Source: Cephalopachus bancanus (lineage: Eukaryota > Chordata > Mammalia > Primates > Tarsiidae). Taken from it: a stretch of DNA of 64,000 bases. Positions 47,798 through 61,014 of the stretch are shown one piece after another (the first letter of the stretch is position 1; each line of letters opens with the position of its first letter). Where the stretch lies: the NCBI GenBank assembly GCA_027257055.1, contig JAPVLO010000619.1:434001-498000 (forward strand), read 5' to 3'. The notes beneath the pieces were generated by a model. It was given only the letters and a program-made list of their open reading frames with translations. It made no database searches and was not told the DNA's origin. The translations under genes were made by a program, and so were the position numbers.

Positions 47798-50700
47798 TCC
47801 TAGCCTGCATGTCATTCAGTGATCTCTTGGTGCCATCCTTCCCCAGGACTCGCCACATCAAGGGTGGGCTGAATGTGGTGACACAGCACATTGCCAACCC
47901 ACATGCTGTGCCAGCACTACTTCCTGGCATGCAGCCCTGGTCTGCTGGTCAAAGCGAGGCATTTGGGAGTCATCTCTCAGTGTCAGGCTTGGCTTGCCTG
48001 CAACATGGGCCTGCTCCCTGCATGCTAAAAGATGGGGAAATTTCTCCAGAGGGCCAGGATCTTCTCTGCCTCAGGACCACAGGCCCCCAAGAAGTGCACA
48101 GCCAGGTTCCTTCTATGCCACTCTGGAGCTGGTCCTTTAGCCATAGACATCTGCTCTCCAGACACAAGGGAAATATTCCTGGAGTGCACGGAGCTTCTTC
48201 CTCGGAAGTACTAGTGCCCTGTGGGTGCAAGACAGGCGAGTCAAGTACCCAGGCTTCATGCCCGGTGGGCAATCTCCAGGTCACCTTTCCAGGAAAGTAG
48301 CTGCAGACACTGACAAACTGGAGTCTCCCCAAACCTGGATGATAGAGGAAAATCGGCCCAAGGAGTGAACACACATCCGAGCACACCAACCGAGATGGGA
48401 GTATTCTTCGAAAGACTTGGAATCTCTCAGCAGGAAAGTCCTGCCTCCTTGTGCTGGCGGAGACCACAAGCATTCTTTTTCACATGATTACTGAGAAAGA
48501 TGCTGGTCCCCAAACATCTGTCTCTCTCTTTCCTTCCTCTGTCTCTCTGTCTGCCTGCTCCTTACTGTGCTTTGTGTCTTTGTTTTTGTGTCTGTCTGAG
48601 TCACTGTCACCTCTTCTCAATTTATTTCTGTCCCTCTTTTGTCTGTGTCTCTGTTCTCTGCTTGTGTACATTTGGCCCTTGCTGGAGTCCAGCTGCAGGA
48701 GAGAGTCAGGGCTTGAGACGGGAAATCGGGAAGCGGCGAAAAAGAAAAGACGAACATGACAGTATCCTTCTTCCTGGGGAGAGTTCAAGACTCTGCCCAT
48801 TTTTATTCAATTCTTACAAGCTTATATAGTTTTTTTACTGACCCCCCTACCCACAAAATGTTACACATTAAATGTTTACATCATGTTTTTTCTTTTGTTT
48901 ATGGGGAAGTTGACCTTTACAAGTTTCATTTTGTTCCTTCCTGCTACCAGTGGTGTAACAAAATACCAGTTGCCAATTTATCAGCCACATCCCGTGACCT
49001 AGGCCAGCTGAATCTCTTCCCTTCACTATTCTATCTATTTTTTAAATTCTACCCATTTTACATTTTATATTTCTAAACAAAACTTGTGTCTAAATCTACA
49101 CTTATATATGAAATTAATCTTACTGCTAATCCTAAATGTATTTAATTTTAAACCTACATTAAGTGTATATAATTTTAAGTTTACCTTAGAACTTATTTCC
49201 TATTCCTTCTATTTAACTAATACCTACATCTATAATAAACATTTATCTTTTAATTATAACTGCTATTTATCTAATCCTTACTTTAATTTTAACCCTCTTT
49301 CTAATTAAACTATAATATTTCTTAAATCAAAAGGCATGTCTGTGACTTTTTTTTCCCAAAAACACCTGTTTGTGGAGATACTCTGTCTCAGTTTCCCACT
49401 TCCGCATCAATCACAACTGTCAATGTTGTTACTTATAAAGGATATGAGGAAGTACTTGTTTTTCCTTTTTAGCTAAAGGTTTCAAAATTTGCATTCCCTT
49501 GTCCCTTCAGGGGGCAGATTTTTGCTGTTGAGCCTTTTTTACAATTCCATACATAGGTCTACTGCTAATTCCACATCCTTGCACATTCTAAGGGGTACCC
49601 CTTTTGCTGCAATCTCACCTCCATTATGTATATGTATATACATATAAATTATGTATAATTTTTGCTGTCAAATGCCATCATCCACTTGCACATCTATTAT
49701 CTCAACTAAAGAGGGAATATTCTCAAGCCTATGCACGCAATCCTTCAAAGTTAGGGAAGGTCCATCAACAGGATCCATGGGGCTTTGCCTCCGTCATGGC
49801 CGCATTTTACTGGGGCCTTGCTCCCAGCCAGCATTTTTCCTGTTTTCAGGTCCCTTTTTACTTTACTTTTACTAGTGACTGTGGCTGCCGGCAGGCCCTC
49901 CCATTCATTGTGCTCTTTTGTGCATGTGTGCGTGTGTGCATGTGTGTGTGGTGCATGTGTGTGTGTAGGTGTGTGTGTTTGTGTTTTATGGCACTTGGTT
50001 TTCTGAGGGTTAGCTGTTTAACTGACCAACAGAGAAGTGGGAGGGTGTGTGCCTTTCGAATGGCTGGCCTCACCCTCTCCCAAGAAATCAGATGGTGCAC
50101 TCTGAAGCTCTTATGGGGTGGACCAGACATTGGTACAGCTGCATGTTTCATCATTCTCCATGCCCCATGTGAAGGAGGGTGTTTGTTGTGAGCCAGAAAG
50201 TTGAAGGAGAGCAGCAGCTCGGTACCAGTGTCAGTGACACCTCCTTTGGGGTCATGGGAACCTGGCACAAGAGGGTGGAAAATGGTCATGGTGGTTCACA
50301 TAAGGGGTGGGAGAGCAGGGTGGAGCTTACCCAGAATCGTGAAGTCTGTCATGAGCAGCTGGAGTCAGCGACTCCCTGCTGTAGCGGGGTGGAGTGGAAT
50401 GTGGGTCACAGGTCATGTCGCAAAGGTGGTAGAATGTCATCAGGTGATGTGAGACTTCCACAATCACTGAGACCCTGAGATGAGGGGTCATGTAGTAGCC
50501 CCCCAGAGCAACAAGTTAGGTCTCTGACTGATCTGGGTTCCACTTCGTGCCTACACCCTCGGGGGAGGCTGTGCCGGGCTCAGGACAGATGGACGAATCA
50601 CTGGCTTGGGATGTCATGGGTGCTGCAACAACATGTGGGGTATCTCTTTGGCATTTATGTCCAGGAAGCCTTGCTTGTGACTGGCCTTGCCTACCGGAAT

Positions 50701-51432
50701 CCCTTGAGCCTTCAGTGCAGAGAACCCAGCAGGTTCTTGATGGAGCAGATAGGCACCTCTGCCAACCAGGCCCTTATCAGCTCCCAGGCACGTGATTAAC
50801 CTGGAACTGGGAAGGTAAGCAGGGAGAGTCACAGGTGAGCACACAGATGGGAGACCACCTTGGAAATATCATATGCCCCACAGCTCTCCCTGGATTTCGT
50901 CCTCTTACTCTGCCGCCATTTTTGGTGCCACCATTGTGGGACACACATGATTCTTCGGTGCTAACTCCCTATGGTCCCCAGTCATCATAAGAAGATCTGG
51001 GGCCTAGCAATCCCTGTGTCTGAGATGTGCCTGTGCTGGCAGGAGTCTCTGAGGGCCTTCTGGGGTGACTTGCAGGGCCTATATCCCCAGGGATGTGTCA
51101 GTTTCCCCTCCCATAAGAACCAAGTCTCAATATCCCGGGTGGGGGGTGGGAGCATAGCGGTCTGGCGTTTCCCTGGGGATCTGGCCAACACCCACATGGG
51201 ACTGCAATTCAGACCCTCCTTTATCTCATCCACCTCCCTCCTTGGCAACTGGGCCAGATCCAAAGATGATCTTGAGCCAGATCCATGTTTGGCTTCAGCC
51301 CTGACACCCAGGAGCACGCAACACAATATACCAGCCAGAGTTCTTAGGATCTGAGCAGGTTAGCTTGGATGGGCCAAACCAGGTAGTAATGGAATGGGAA
51401 GCCCCCGCTGGGGATTGCTGAGTACTCTAGGC
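47798..51432 (+). repeat. Array unit 11, with LTR insertion
   Basis: The unit is 3635 bp. Removing the LTR and one target duplication leaves 2415 bp, the normal size. The LTR sits between the C/T tract and the GT tract. The exon-like frame is open from 47809 to 48300. A is at 50810-50872 with one extra base, B at 51310-51432. Class switch 2 to 1. Confidence 0.9.
48680..49893 (-). mobile_element. Solo LTR, class II ERV-type, in array unit 11
   Basis: 1214 bp beginning TG and ending CA, flanked by the exact 6-bp repeat ggccct at 48674-48679 and 49894-49899. Array sequence is continuous when it is removed. The left end (tgctggagtccagctgcag) resembles the left end of the LTR at 7458 (tgccagagtccaactccag), and tttttattcaatt near 48800 reads as a polyadenylation signal on the minus strand, so it lies antisense to the array. 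No internal proviral genes are present. Confidence 0.88.
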
Positions 51433-52340
51433 TCATGCCTGTGTGTTGTTCGGTGATCTCTTGGTGCCGGCCTTCCCCAGGCTTTCCACGTCAAGGGTTG
51501 GCTGAATGTGCTGACACAGTGCATAGGTGACCCGCAAGCTGTGCCGGCACTTCTTCCTGGCAGGCAGCCCTAGAGTGCAATTCAAAGCGAGGCTTTTGGA
51601 ACTCATCTCTTAGTGGCAGGCTTGGTTTGCCTGCAACCTGGGCCCGCTTCCCGTAAGAAGGAAGAAGGGTGAATTTCTCCAGAGAGCTGGGATACACTCT
51701 GCTGCAGGACCACAGGCCCCCATGATGTGCACAGCCACTGTCCATCTCTGCCACATTGTAGCTGGTTCCTTAGCCAAAGTCAACCCCTCTCCTGCCGCAA
51801 GAAAAGATACTTGGAGTGCCAGGAGCCACTTCCTAGGAAGTTCCAGTTCCCAGGAGTTTGACACAGGCGAGTCAGATACACAGGCTTTGTGCCCGGTGGG
51901 CAACCTCCAGGTCACCTATGCGGGAAAGCAGCTACAGACACTGACAAGCTGGAATCTCCCCAAACCTGCAGGATAGAGGAAAATCAGTCAAGGGAGTGAA
52001 CACACCTCTGAGCACACTGACCAAGATGGGAATATTCTTTGGAAGACTTTGGAACTCGAACCAGTTAAGCCCGGCCACCTTGTGCTGGTGGAGACAATGC
52101 ACATTGTTTTTCACATAGGTTCTTGGAGAGACGTTGGTTCCCCAAACATCTGTCTGTCTCTTTCCTTTCTCTTTCTCTCTATCTGCCTGCTCCCTACTGT
52201 GCTGTGTGTCTTTGTGTCTGTCTGAGTCACTGTCACCTCCTCTCTCTTTCTTTCTGTCCCTCTTTGGCCTGTGTCTCTGTTACTCTGTCTGTGTACATTT
52301 GGCCCTCCCATTCATTGTGTCCTTATGTGCATGCATGTGT

Positions 52341-52402
<62 letters not shown>

Positions 52403-53815
52403 GGTGCTTGAGTTTCTGAGAGTTACATGTTTTTCTCACCAACAGTGAAGTGGGACAGTGTGTGCTTTTCAAATTGTTGGCCTCCCCCTCTCCCAAGGGA
52501 TCAGATAGTGCACTTCGATTCTCTGGTGGGGTAGACCAGGCATTGCCATGGCTGCTCCTTTCATCATGCTTGATTCTCTACATGAAGGAGGGGGGTAGTT
52601 GTGAATCAGAAAGGCAGAGGAGAGCAGCAGCTCTGTACCAATGCCAGTTCTGCCTCCCCAGGTGGCATGAAAGCCTGGCAGGAGAGGGTGGAAAATGGTC
52701 ATGGGGTGCATGCGAGGAGTGGGAGAAAAGGGTGGAGTGTTACCTCGAATTCTGAAGTCTTCTCTGAGGGCTTGGAGTCAGCCAAACCTTGCCGTAATGG
52801 GGCGGAGCGGAAGGTGAGGCGCGGGTCATGTCGCAAAGGCTGGAGGGCATCATCAGACGATGGGAGACTGACAGGATCACCGGGACACTGAGTTGTGGAG
52901 TCATATAGCAGCCCCCCGGGGCAGCAAGTTAGGCTTCCAATTGATCTGGGCTCAACTTCGTGCCCATGCCCTTGGGCGAGGCTGCGCTGGGCTCAGGACA
53001 AATGGATAGATTGCCGGCTCAGGATGTCATGGGTGTTGGGATGAAGGGTGGGGTGGCCATTGGGCACATATGTCCAGGAAGCCTTGCTCACAACTGTCCC
53101 CGCTTACTGGCATCCCTTCGGGCTGTGCTGCAGGGAGCCCAGTAGGCTCTTGAGGGAGCAGATCGGCAGCTCTGCCAACCAGGCCCTTATCAGCCTGCAA
53201 GCACGGGATTGGTCTGGAACTAGGAAGCTAAGCTTGGTCAGTGGTGGTGAGCACTAGGATGGGAGTCCACCTTGGGAATATCATATTCCCCACAGCTTCT
53301 CCCTGGCTTCTGTCCTCTCACTCTGCCACTTCTTTTGGCTCCTACCTTGCGGTACACCCGTGACTCCATTATGCTAACTCCTTAGTGCCCCAGCCAACAT
53401 GGGGGGGTTCGGTTCTTAGGGATCCCTGTGACTAGGGAGGCTCTAAAGACCTCCTGGGGTAACCTGCGGGGCTCATATTCCCAGGGGCATGTTGGTTTCC
53501 CCTCCCATGGGTCCCAAGGCTCCAGATCTGGTGGTGGGGTGGAGGTATGTAGCAGTCTGGTGTTTCCCTAGGGATCTGGCCCACACACACATGAGGCTGC
53601 AATTCAGACCCTCCTTCATCTCTTCCACCTCCCTCCTTGGCAAGTGCGCCAGGTCTGAGGATGATCTTGAGCCAGTTCCATGATCAATAGGCCCCTGATG
53701 CCCAGGGCCAGGCAACACCATATATGGGTCAGATTGTTTGGGATCCGAGCAACATAGCTTGGATGGGCCTAACCAGGGAGTAATGCTGCCACTAGGGATT
53801 CCGGGTACACTAGGC
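51433..53815 (+). repeat. Array unit 12 (class switch 1 to 2)
   Basis: Class 1 markers persist to about 52925 (gcagcaagttaggc), class 2 begins before 53140. The TG run is strongly expanded (52343-52398). A is at 53223-53284. B at 53704-53815 lacks about eleven bases of its C-box-like part. A further short deletion at about 53440 removes ggtgcctgttttggcagg. Confidence 0.88.
52343..52398 (+). repeat. (TG)n microsatellite in unit 12
   Basis: About 27 uninterrupted GT repeats, the longest in the window. It lies at the same relative place as the shorter GT tracts of other units. Confidence 0.96.
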
Positions 53816-56217
53816 TTCTGGCTTGCATGTCATTCAGTGATCTCTTAGTGCCCGTCCTTCCCCAGGCCTCCCAACATCAAGAGCGGGCTGAATGTGGTTA
53901 CACAGCACATCATCCACCCCCCACCTGTGCCAGCACTTCTTCCTGGCAGGCTGTCCTGATCTGCCGGTCAAAGCGAGGCATTTGGAAGTCATCTGTTAGA
54001 AGCAAGGTTGGCTTGCCTGCAGCATGGACCTGCTCCCTGCATGCCAGAAGATGGGGTTATTTCTCCAGAGAGCCGTGATTCTCTCCACCTCAGGACCACC
54101 GGCTCCTACGAAGTGCACAGCCATGTTTCTTCTGTGCCACTCTGGAGCCAGTACCTTAGCTATAGGCGTCCCCTCCCTGCCATAAGGGAAAGATTCCTGG
54201 AGTGCATAGAGGTACTTCCTCTGAAGTGCCAGTGCCCTGGAGTGCAAGACAGGGGAGTCAAGTACCCAGACTTCATGCCTGGTAGGCAATCTCCAGGTCA
54301 CCTTTCCAGGAAAGTAACCACAGACACTGACAAGCTGGAATCTCCCCAAACCTAGAGTATAGAGGAAAATTGGCCCAAGTAGTGAACACACTTTAGAGAA
54401 CACCAACCAAGATAGGAGTATTCTTCAGAAGTATTGGGATCTCTCACAAGTTAAGTCCTGCCTCCTTGTGCTAGCAGAGACCATGAGCATTCTTTTTCAC
54501 ATGGCTACTCAGAGAGACATTGGTCCCCCAATCATTTGTCTCTCTCTTTCTTTCCTCTGTCCCTCTGTCTGCCTGCTCCTTACTGTGCTGTGTGTCTCTG
54601 TCTCTGTGTCTTTCTGAGTCACTGTCACCTCCTCTCACTTTATTTCTGTCGCTCTTTTGTCTATGTCTCTGTCTCTCTCCCTGTGTACATTTGGCACTCC
54701 CATTCAGTGTGTGCTTTTGTGAATGTGTGCCTGTGTGCATGTGTGTGTGTAGGTGTGTGTGTTTGTGTTGTTCGGCACGTGGTTTTCTGAGGGTTACGTG
54801 TTTCACTCACTCACAGAGAAGTGGGAGGGTGTGTGCCTTTCGTATGTCTGGCTTCACCCTCTCCAAAGAGATCACACAGTGCACTCTGATGCTCTTGCAG
54901 GGTGGACCAGGCATTGCTACGGCTGCTCCTTTAATCATTCTTGATGTCCCACGTGAAGGAGTGGGAAAATTGTGAACAAGGAAGGTGGAGGAGAGCAGCA
55001 GCTCTGTACTGGTGCCTGTGCCACCTCCCAGGGGGCATGGTAGCCTGGGAGGAGAGGGTGAAAAATGATCATGGGGGTTCATGTGAGGGGTGGGAGAGCA
55101 GGGTGGAGGGTTTTCCAGAATCGTGAAGTCTGTTCTGTGCATGTGGAGTCAGCCACACCCTGCCGTAATGTGGCTGAGTGGAATGCAGGGCTCAGGTCAT
55201 GTCGCAAAGGTGGGAGAGCAGTATCGGGCGATGGGAGACTGGCACGATCTCTGAAACACTGTGTTGTGGGATCATATAGCTTCCCCTCCTGGGGCAGCCA
55301 CTTAGGCCTCCGACTGACCTGGTCTCTGCTTCAAACCCATGCTGTCGGGGAAGGCTGTGCCAGGTACAGGACAGTCGGACAGATTGTTGGCTTGGGATGT
55401 CATCGGGGTTTGGACAACGTGTGAGGGGGCTGTTGGGCATTCATGTCCATGAAGCCTTGCTTGTGACTGGCCCCACTTACTGGCATCCCTTGGGGCTCTG
55501 TTGCCAGGAGCCCAGCAGGCTCTTTGGGAAGCAGATTGGCAGCTCTGCCAACCAGGCCCTTAGCGTGCAGGCATGGGATTGACTTGGAACTAGGAAGCTA
55601 AGCTCAGTCAGTCACGGAGAGCACTGGGATGGGAGTCCGCCTTGTGAATATCATATGCCCCACAGCTTCTCCCCGGTGTTTGTCCTCTCACTCTGCCACT
55701 TCTTTTGGCACCTACCTTGCGGGACCACCGTGAATCCCCTCTGCTAAATCCCTAGTGTCCCAAGCCAACATGAGGGGGTGTGGGTCCTAGGAATCCATAT
55801 GACTGGGAGGTGCCTGTTTTGGCAGGAGGCTCTGAAGTCCTCATGGGTTAACCGACAGGTTCCATATACCCAGGGGCGTGTTGGTTTCCCTTATCATGGG
55901 ACTCAAGGCTCTGGATACTGTGGCAGGACGGACAGGTGTAGAGGTCTGGCATTTCTCTGGGGATCTGGCCAACACCCATGTGGGACTGCAATTCAGAACC
56001 CCCTTTATGTCGTCTACGTCCCTCCTTGGCAAGTGCATCAGATCCGAGGATGATCTTAAGCCAGCTCCATGATCAGTACCGGCCCTGATGCCCAGGAGCA
56101 GACAGCACCATATATGGGCCAGGCCTCTTGGGATCTGAGCATCTTACCTTGGATGGGCCAAACCAGGGAGTAATGGGATCGGACGTTTCTGCTGGGGATT
56201 GCCGGGTACTCTAGGCT
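53816..56217 (+). repeat. Array unit 13
   Basis: Full length, class 2. The tract of C/T then GT is at 54535-54770. A is at 55593-55654 (ggaagctaagctcagtc) and B at 56094-56217, with tcggacgtttctgc replacing the usual tgggaagctgccgc. Confidence 0.9.
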
Positions 56218-58579
56218 CCTGGCCTACGTGTCATTGAGTGATCTATTGGCACTGTCCTTCCCCAGGCCACCCCACTTCAAGGGTGGGCTGAATGTGGTGA
56301 CACCGCATATTGCTGACCCACAAGCTGTGCCAGCACTTCTTCATGACAGGCAGCCCTGGTCTGCTGGTCAAAACAAGGCATTTGGAATCATCTCTCAGTG
56401 GCAGGCTTTGCTTGCCTGCAACATGGGCCCACTACCCTGCTGGAAGTTGGGGGAATTTCTCCAGAGAGAAAGGATCCTCTCTGCCACAGGACCACAGGCT
56501 CCCATGACCTCCACAGCCACATTCCTTCTCTGCCACTCTGAAGCTGGTTCCTTAGCCCTAGACATCCCCTCTCCTGCCACAGGGGGAAGATTCCTGAAGC
56601 ACACGGAGCTTCTTCCTCTGAAGTACCAGTGCCCCTGGGGTGCGAGACAGGCGAGTCAAATACCCAGGCTTCATGCCCCGTGGGCAATCTCCAGGTCATG
56701 TTTTCGGGAAAATAGCTGCAGACACTGACAAGCTGGGAGTCTCCCCAAAACTGGAGGATAGAGAAAAATCAGACCAAGGAGTGAACACACTTCCGAGCAC
56801 ACCAACCAAGATAGGAGTATTCTTGGGATCTCTCACCAGGTAAGTCCTGCCAACTTGTGCTGGCAAAGACCATGAGCGTTCTTTTTTACCTGGCTACTCA
56901 GAGAGACGTTGGTCCCCCAAACATCTGTCTCTCTCTTTCCTTCCTCTGTCTCTCTGTCTGCCTGCTCCTTACTGTGCTGTGCGTCTTTGTCTCTGTCTTT
57001 CTGAGTCACTGTCACCTCCTCTCACTTTATTTCAGTCTCTCTTTTGTCTGTGTCTCTGTTCTCTGCCTGTGTACATTTGGCCCTCCAATTCATTGTGTCC
57101 TTTTGTGCATGTGTGCATGTGTGTATGTGTGTGTGTGTTTGTGTTTTTTGGCACGTGGTTTTCTGAGAATTACGTGCTTTGCTCACCAAGAGAGAAGTAG
57201 GAAGGTGTGTGCCTTTTGAATGGCTGGCCTCATCCTCTACAAGAAATCCGACAGTGCGCTCTGATGCTCTTCCAGGGTGGACCAGACACTGCTATGGCTG
57301 TACCTTTCGTCATTCTTGATGCCCACATGAAGAGGGTTGGTGTTATGAGCCATAAAAGTGAAGGAGAGCAGCAGTTTGGTACCGGTGCCAGTGCCGCCTC
57401 TCCTGGTATCGTGGGAACATGGCACAAGAGGGTGGAAAATTGTCATGGGGGTTCACGCAAGGAGTGGGAGAGCAGGGTGGAAGGTTACCCAGAATCCTGA
57501 AGTCTATCCTGAGGATTTGAAGTCCGTCACACTCTGCCGTAATGGGGCAGAGCAGAATGCGGGATGTTGTAAAGGCGGAAGAACATCATTGGGCAATGAG
57601 AGACTGGCATGGTCACTGGGACCCTGAGTTGTCATATAGCAGCTCCCCCCCCGGGGGCGACAAGTTAGGCCTCCTAATGATATGGGCTCTACTTCATGCT
57701 TATGCCCTTGGCGGAGGCTGTGCTGGGCTCAAGACGGATGGATCACTGGTTCAGAGTGTCGTGGGGTTTGTGATCATGGGTGGGGTGCCTGTTGGGCATT
57801 TTGGTCAGGAAGCCTTGCTCACGACCATCCCCACTTACTGGCATCCATTAGGCCTGCGCTGCAGGGTTCCCAGCAAGCTCTTGATGGAGTAGATCAGCAC
57901 CTCTGCCAACCAGGCCCCCCTTATCCACCCCCAGGCATGGGATAGGCCTGGAACTGGGAAGCTAATCAGGGACAGTCGCAGTAAGCACTTGGATGGGAGA
58001 CCGCCTTGGGAATATCATATTCCCCACAGCTTCTCCCCGACTTTTGTCCTCTCACTCTGCCACTTATTTTGGCACCTCCCTTGTGGGACACCCATGATTC
58101 TTCGATGCTAACTCCCTATGGTCCCCAGCCAACATGAGGAGGACCGGAGCCTAGTTATCCTTGTGTCTGAGATGTGCCTGTGCTGGCAGGAGTCTCTGAG
58201 GGTCTCCTGGAGTGACTCACAGGGCCCATATCCCCAGGGGCATGTTGGTTTTCCTTCCCATGGGACCCAAAACTCAGGATCCTGGGGCAGGGGGAGGGGC
58301 ATAGCAGTCTGGCATTTCCCTAGGGATCTGGCCAACACTCACGTGGGGTTGCAATTCAGACCCTCCTTTATCTCATCCACCTCCCTCCTCTGCCACTGTG
58401 CCAGATCTGAGGATGATCTTGAATAAGCTCCATGTTCAGCATCAGCCACAATGCCAAGGGGTATGCAACACAATATACGGGCCAGACTTCTTGGGATATG
58501 AGCAGCTTAGTTTGGATGGGCCAAACAAAGGAGTAATGAGATGGGAAGCTGCCACTGGGGAATGCCAGGTACTCTAGGC
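56218..58579 (+). repeat. Array unit 14 (class switch 2 to 1)
   Basis: Full length. The donor motif caggtaagtcc is intact near 56837. Class 1 begins near 57510 (cctgaggatttg). A is at 57957-58018 with an intact C-box stretch acttggatgggaga followed by ccgcc. B is at 58456-58579. Confidence 0.9.
57957..58018 (+). pseudogene. 5S rRNA-like segment A of unit 14
   Basis: The stretch from gcacttggatgggagacc through gccttgggaat is almost the 5S C-box region with one extra t. The A-box part reads ggaagctaatcaggga, one mismatch from 5S in its first ten bases. The intervening loop (acagtcgcagta) is unlike 5S. Confidence 0.78.
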
Positions 58580-58628
58580 TCATAGCCTGCATGTTGCTCG
58601 GTGATCTCTTGGCACCACCATTCCCCAG

Positions 58629-59016
58629 GCCTCCCCATGTCAAGGGTGGGCTGAATGTGGTGACACAGTGCATAGGCGATCCGCAAGCTGTGCCAGAAAT
58701 TCTTTCTGGCAGGCAACCCTGGAGTACAATTCAAAGGGAGGCTTTTGGAACTCATCTCTGAGCGGCAGGCTTGGTTTGCCTGCAACCTGGGCCCGCTCCC
58801 TGCATGAAGAAAGATGGGGAAATTTTTCCAGAGAGCCAAGATCCTCTTCAATGCAGAACCACAGGCCCCCATGACGTGCACAGCTATGTTCCAGCTCTGG
58901 CACGCTGTACCCGGTTTCTTAGCCAAAGTCATCCCCTCTCCTGCCACAAGGAAAAGATTCTTTGAGTCCCAGGATCCCCTCCCTAGGAAGTTCCAGTGCC
59001 CCTGGATTTGACACTG
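58629..59016 (+). other. Exon-like segment of unit 15
   Basis: 388 bp between accattccccag and cactg followed by gtgagt. The second donor position is lost here (tcagtgaagcc). Confidence 0.35.
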
Positions 59017-60343
59017 GTGAGTCAGGTACACAGGCTTCATGCCCAGTGGGCAAATTCCAGGTCACCTATATGGGAAAGCAGCCACAGACCCTGACAAGCT
59101 GGAATTTCCCTGTACCTGGAGGATAGATGAAAATTGGCCCAAGGAGTGAACACACTTCCAAGCACACTGAACGAGACATGAGTATTCTTCAGAAGACTTG
59201 GGAATTCTCATCAGTGAAGCCCTGCAACCTTGTGCTGGTGGAGACCATGAGCATTCCTTTTCACGTGGCTACTCGGAAAGACCTTGGTTCCCCAAACACC
59301 TGTCTGTCTCTTTCCCTCTGTCTGCCTGTTCCTTGCTGTGCTGTGTGTCTTTGTCTCTTGGTCAGTCTGAGTCACTGTCACCTCCTCTCACTTTATTTCT
59401 GTCCCTCTTTTGTCTGTGTCTCTGTCTCTCCCTGTGTACATTTGGCCCTCCCATTCTTGCATCCTTATGTGCATGTCTGCATGTGTTCGTGTGTATGTTT
59501 AGGTGTGTATGTTTGTGTTTTTTGGCACATGGGTTTCTGAGGGTTACATGTTTTCCTCACCAACAGAGAAGTGGGAGGGTGTATGCCTTTCAAATGGCTG
59601 GCCTCCCCCTCTCCCAAGGGACCAAACAGTGCACTTTGATGCTCTTGCGGGGTGGACCAGGCATTGCCAAGGCTGCTCTTTTCACCATACTTTATTCCCT
59701 ACTTTAAAGAAGGGGGGATTGTGAGCCAGAAAGGCAGAGGAAAGCAGCAGCTTGGTACCAGTGCCAGTGCCACCTTCCCACGAGGCATGACAGCCTGACA
59801 GGAGAGGGTAGGAAATGGTCGTGGGACTGCTGACTAGGTGTGGGAGAGCAGGGCAGAGGGTTACCCAGAATTGTGAAGTCTGTCCTGAGCACTTCGAATC
59901 AGCCACACCCTTCAGTAACGGGGTGGAGTGGAATGCGGGGCATGAGTCATGTCACAAGGTGGGAAAGCATCATTGGGCGATGGGAGACTGGCACAATTCC
60001 CGGGACCCTGTGTTGTGGGGTCAAATGACATCTCCCCTGGGGCAGTCAGTTAGTCCTCCAACTGATCTGGGCTCTGCTTCATGCTCACGCCATTGGCGGA
60101 GGCTGCGCCTAGCTCAGGACAGATGGAGGGATTGCTGGCTCGGTATGTCATGGGGGTTGGGACAATGTGTGGGGTGGTTGTAGGGCATCCATGTCCATGA
60201 AGCCTTGCTCATGACTGGCCCCACTTACTAGCATCCCATGGGCCTGTGCTGCAGGGAGTCCAACAGGCTCTTGAGGAAGCAGATTGGCACCTCTGCCAAC
60301 CAGGCCCTTATTAGCACGCAGGCCTGGGATTGGCCTTGAACTG

Positions 60344-60405
60344 GGAAGCTAAGCAGTTTCAGTCGCGGTGAGCACTTGGATGGGAGACTGCCTTGGGAAT
60401 ATCAT
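60344..60405 (+). pseudogene. 5S rRNA-like segment A of unit 15
   Basis: ggaagctaagcag and cacttggatgggagac are both exact or nearly exact 5S strings at the right spacing for an A box and C box of a type 1 polymerase III promoter. A TTTT run, the minimal polymerase III terminator, starts at 60429, some 24 bases past the segment. The 5' third of 5S is not recognisable upstream. Confidence 0.8.
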
Positions 60406-61014
60406 ATGCCCCATAGCTTCTCCCCAGCTTTTGAACTCTCAATCTGCCACTTCTTTTGGGGCCTCCCTTGCGGGACACCCGTGATTCCTCTTTGCTAACT
60501 CCCTAGTGTCCCCAGCCTACATGAGGTGGTCTGGGGCCTTGGCATCCCTGTGATTGGGAGTCACCTGTGCTGGCTGGAGACACTGAGGGCCTCCTGGGTT
60601 GACCTGCAGGGCAATGTCCCAGGGGCCTGTTGGTTTTCCTTCCCATGGGATCCAATGCTCTGAATCTGAAAGCGTGGGGGAGGGGCATAGTGGTCAGTCA
60701 TTCCCCTGGGGATCTGGCCATTATGCAATTGCGACTGCAATTCGGACCCCCCTTTATATTGTCCATCTCCATTCTTGGAAACTGCACCATATCTGAGGAT
60801 GATCCTGAGCTAACTACATGATTGGCATTGGCCCCAACGCCCAGGGACATGCAACAGCATATACAGTCCAGACCTCTTGGAATCTGAGCAGTTTAGCTGG
60901 GATGGGTCAAACCAGGGTGTAATGGGATGGGGAGCTGCTGCTGGATATTGTCAGGTACTCTAGGCTCATGGCCTGCACATTGTTCAGTAATCTCTTGGTG
61001 CAGTCCTTCCCCAG

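Larger units (their letters stand above)
58580..60965 (+). repeat. Array unit 15 (class switch 1 to 3)
   Basis: Left part class 1 (ttggttcccc, tttattccctac), right part class 3. A at 60344-60405 is one of the best kept in the window. B is at 60842-60965 (ttagctgggatgggt). Confidence 0.9.

Noticed and set aside
48756..49308. Open frames of 106 and 74 codons within the unit 11 LTR
   Set aside because: They lie antisense to or across a solo LTR with no coding capacity. AT-rich chance frames.
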